DNA from: Rapana venosa
Lineage: Eukaryota; Mollusca; Gastropoda; Neogastropoda; Muricidae
Length of the DNA: 64,000 bases
Reading direction: 5' to 3'
Assembly (NCBI GenBank): GCA_028751875.1
Contig: CM054145.1
Span: 866,172-930,171 of the forward strand
In this document: positions 61,672 through 64,000 of the stretch, piece after piece
Numbering within the stretch: the stretch's first letter is position 1
Layout: each line of letters begins with the position of its first letter
Program-made: the position numbers and the translations under genes
The notes under the pieces: generated by a model
Database searches by the model: none
The model's input: only the letters and a program-made list of their open reading frames with translations
Told to the model about the DNA's origin: nothing

Positions 61672-61866
61672 TTTATTTTATTCTTTTATATCGAGGATAA
61701 TGGAATAAGTACTTATTTGCTTTTTTACATCCAGTCCCCGTGTGTATGCGGCTTTGTAAATTCTGTCATGTTCCCACCGGCACACAATGGCCTACTATTA
61801 CGAAAAGCGGAACAGGATTTAACGTGTGCGCAAGATGTTCTGCGTGTGTTCGCACACGGGACCTCG
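61672..61866 (-). mobile_element. SINE family 1, 5' part replaced by GT repeat
   Basis: The copy runs from the tail ATTCTTTTATATCGAGGATA to CACACGGGACCTCGG and stops exactly where a GT tract (61866-61936) begins, so the tRNA-like head is missing. Confidence 0.88.
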
Positions 61867-61888
61867 GTGTGTGTGTGTGTGTGTGTGT

Positions 61889-61932
<44 letters not shown>

Positions 61933-62019
61933 CGCATAGTAAAATGGCAATAAAAACACAACTATGCTCAGCTTCATTTCTCGCGCCCAAAGTGAGATAA
62001 TGAGTACTTATTTTCATGA

Positions 62020-62051
<32 letters not shown>

Positions 62052-62225
62052 CAAGTTTGAAAAATTTGACTTTGACATAAAAGGTTGACTTTGACTTCAC
62101 ACACTACACACACCCACACCCACACACACACCACACACAACACACACACAACACACCACACACACAACACGTCTAATATCACAACTTGTGAAAAGACGTT
62201 AAATGAATTTGAACACACACACACT
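61867..62225. repeat. GT and CA microsatellites
   Basis: GT tract at 61867-61936 and CA tracts at 62020-62050 and 62095-62170. They are of opposite strand sense and 90 bases apart, so the transcript could fold. GAAAAGACGTTAAATGAATT near 62190 looks like a Jockey-like LINE tip. Confidence 0.85.
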
Positions 62226-62838
62226 TGACAATCAGGGAGGTATATCAGAGAAAGATATCCAGCTACATCTTACTTTAAGCCTTACCCCCACCATAAGTCA
62301 ATAAACTATCTGATGCTTATGCAGACAAGCGATAGACATATCAACAAAATCACTTTCATAAATTTTACAATACGAAAAAGTAGAAGAAAATATTATACAT
62401 CATACCAGACTAAAGTAAACAAAAAGTGCTACAAAACCGACTAAATAAAACCCCAAAACAAAACAACAAAACAAACAAAAAATGCAAAGCACAGTAGGAA
62501 GTAGTGAGACCACTGGAACAAACTTTGCTTGTTACCTCATCTCAGTCATAATTTTCTGCCTTTGCACTTTCACTCACAAGGGGGAAAGAACACTCCATCA
62601 CATAACTCTTTATTATTATTTGCCATTTGTATTCTAAAATCGTTTTGACTTATCAATAAATTCATGCACTGTTTCAACAATGTTAATGTTAGGCTTAGAT
62701 GTTTATCACTCTTTAATAAAATACATAAATTCCTTCCATCCAGTTTTAGTGAATCGATCATTTGACAGTGAACAGTCTAAAAACGTGGTCATGAAAGGAA
62801 GAAATGTTCAGGTATTTCATTAGGGTGGCCACAAGCCC
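62226..62838. other. AT-rich sequence, nothing recognised
   Basis: No exon or element was recognised. Confidence 0.45.
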
Positions 62839-62839
62839 G

Positions 62840-63130
62840 AGATGAGTATGTATGTTCTTTCGAGCCAGAAGGCCCATAGAGCCGGAGCTTATCCCGGTTT
62901 CTGTAGCGTTAAGCGAACTGATGGTTTTTCACCACCCCTGTGACAGGACGCTAGTCTGTCGCCAGATACTTCCCCAGCAGAGCTGGTACCCACTTGTACA
63001 TCTGGGTGGAGTGAGGAAAATAGGAGTAAAGTGTCTTTCCCAAGGACACAACACCGAGCCGAGCGGGGATCGAACCCGCGACCTCTGGATCACGAGATGA
63101 CCGCCTAAACCACTCGACCACTCCTAAGCC
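62840..63130 (-). mobile_element. tRNA-derived SINE family 3
   Basis: On the minus strand the head is tRNA-like: GAGTGGTCGAGTGGTTTAGG (A box) and GTCGCGGGTTCGATCCCCGC (B box). The body contains GTGTCCTTGGGAAAGACACT, a central motif seen in several widespread animal SINEs, and GTGGTGAAAAACCATCAGTT. Both boxes are nearly perfect, so this is the youngest-looking SINE here. Confidence 0.88.
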
Positions 63131-63393
63131 CGAGATGAATTGTCTGATAAATGTTGTTATTGTTGGGTTTTTGGATGGTTGTTGTTGTTTGTTGTTGTTT
63201 TAAATAGGTCTCGTCTTCAATTTCTTGTTCTGTGCACTTCCCTGTCAGCCGGGCCGCTATCCAGTCTCTGTGGTGGAAGCAGCAACAAGCTGCAGGTCCT
63301 TCACCTCACCAGTGGCCAGAGGGATGGGGTTAGGCTGGACCCTCTAGAGTCTGGGAACGGGATTCAGATTTATTTCATTTATTTCTATTTATT

Positions 63394-63650
63394 TTATTCT
63401 TATATATCGAGGATAATGGAATAAGCATTTATGTGCATTTTTACATCCAGTCATCGTGTGTATGCGGATTTGTGAATTCTGTCATCTATTCCCACCGGCA
63501 CACAATGGCCTACTCTTACGAAAAGTGGAACGGGATTTAACGTGTGCGCAAGATGTTCTGCGTGCGTTCGCACACGGGACCTCTGTTTATAGTCTCATCC
63601 GAAGGACTTTGGGGGAGAGTCAATAGATTCTGCTTGTGTGCACTGTTTTA
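63394..63650 (-). mobile_element. SINE family 1, near the right edge
   Basis: From the tail ATTCTTATATATCGAGGATA to GTTTATAGTCTCATCCGAAG and a diverged piece beyond. The tRNA-like head is missing. Confidence 0.85.
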
Positions 63651-64000
63651 TCTAGTTAAACTGGTAAAGGTAGAGAGGTAACTTGATTTGCTATTTTCAA
63701 CAATAGACCATTCAAAATGGAAGAAAATATTGTAAAATAAACGAGAAAAAGCGACACAAAAAAACCAAAACCAAAACCTAAAGCAAAAGACCCCAAACTC
63801 ACCACCAAACAAAACAAAAACAAAGCGGACCCCCCAAAAAACAACACAACAACAACAAAAAAACAACAACAAAAAACAAACCCAAACAACCCAACAACAA
63901 ACAAACAAAACCAGCCAGCAACAACAACAAAACCCAAAACAAAACCCTGAGCTCATACGTTAAATCTAGGCACAAACAACTCCTTTTTGAAATGCGAGCA
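63651..64000. other. A-rich ACAACAAAAC stretch
   Basis: 63740-63930 is almost entirely A and C (AACAACAAACAAAAC type), with no gene. The open frames on the opposite strand reflect this composition only. Confidence 0.8.

Noticed and set aside
63040..63125. A true tRNA gene on the minus strand
   Set aside because: Boxes are nearly perfect, but the sequence passes into a SINE body without a terminator and the acceptor stem is not closed.
63648..63956. Open frames with runs of Cys, Phe, Val and Trp
   Set aside because: They are translations of the A/C-rich tract on the opposite strand.

Overview
This window looks like animal nuclear DNA, most likely from a mollusc or another lophotrochozoan. 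The reasons are split genes with GT-AG introns, an intact animal-type LTO1 gene, many decayed non-LTR retrotransposons, several tRNA-derived SINE families, a piggyBac remnant and very abundant CA, CT and TA microsatellites and minisatellites. The phylum is an inference; the eukaryotic nature is directly visible. Nothing suggests operons or CRISPR.

Three genes can be read by following splice sites and reading-frame phase. (1) On the minus strand from about 20.1 kb down to the left edge, ten exons join in phase into about 617 codons of a leucine-rich, ARM/HEAT-like helical protein. The gene runs off the left edge and its 5' end is not found; I do not recognise the protein. (2) On the minus strand from 58.34 to 45.27 kb there is a complete five-exon LTO1 (ORAOV1) gene of 145 codons. 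It has a perfect ten-glycine GX3 motif and a terminal phenylalanine, and an ETS-like and a YY1-like site lie at its start. (3) On the plus strand at 43.4-45.7 kb, three exons join in phase into part of an unrecognised gene. One of its introns contains the LTO1 terminal coding exon on the opposite strand.

The rest is mostly repeats. LINE remnants of at least five kinds are present: an I-like element with RNase H (6.6-8.0 kb), RTE-like pieces, L2/CR1-like copies (35.3-37.0 and 58.9-60.9 kb), an L1-like copy (39.1-41.6 kb) and Jockey-like copies (51.4-55.1 and 56.6-58.2 kb). A 5S-free, tRNA-derived SINE with a shared 3' end occurs about nine times, once inserted into an L2 copy with a visible target-site duplication. 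A piggyBac element with TTAA duplications lies in an intron of gene 1.

The most striking pattern is that several minisatellites are anchored on splice sites or exon ends of genes 1 and 3. A donor site is tandemly copied at 1-239, an acceptor about 26 times at 11.49-12.22 kb, an exon 5' half with its acceptor at 8.3-8.66 kb, a 51-bp array abuts an exon end at 3.49-3.83 kb, a 1.25-kb array ends at an acceptor at 45.09 kb, and a 15-bp repeat is expanded in frame inside an exon at 18.54-18.63 kb.
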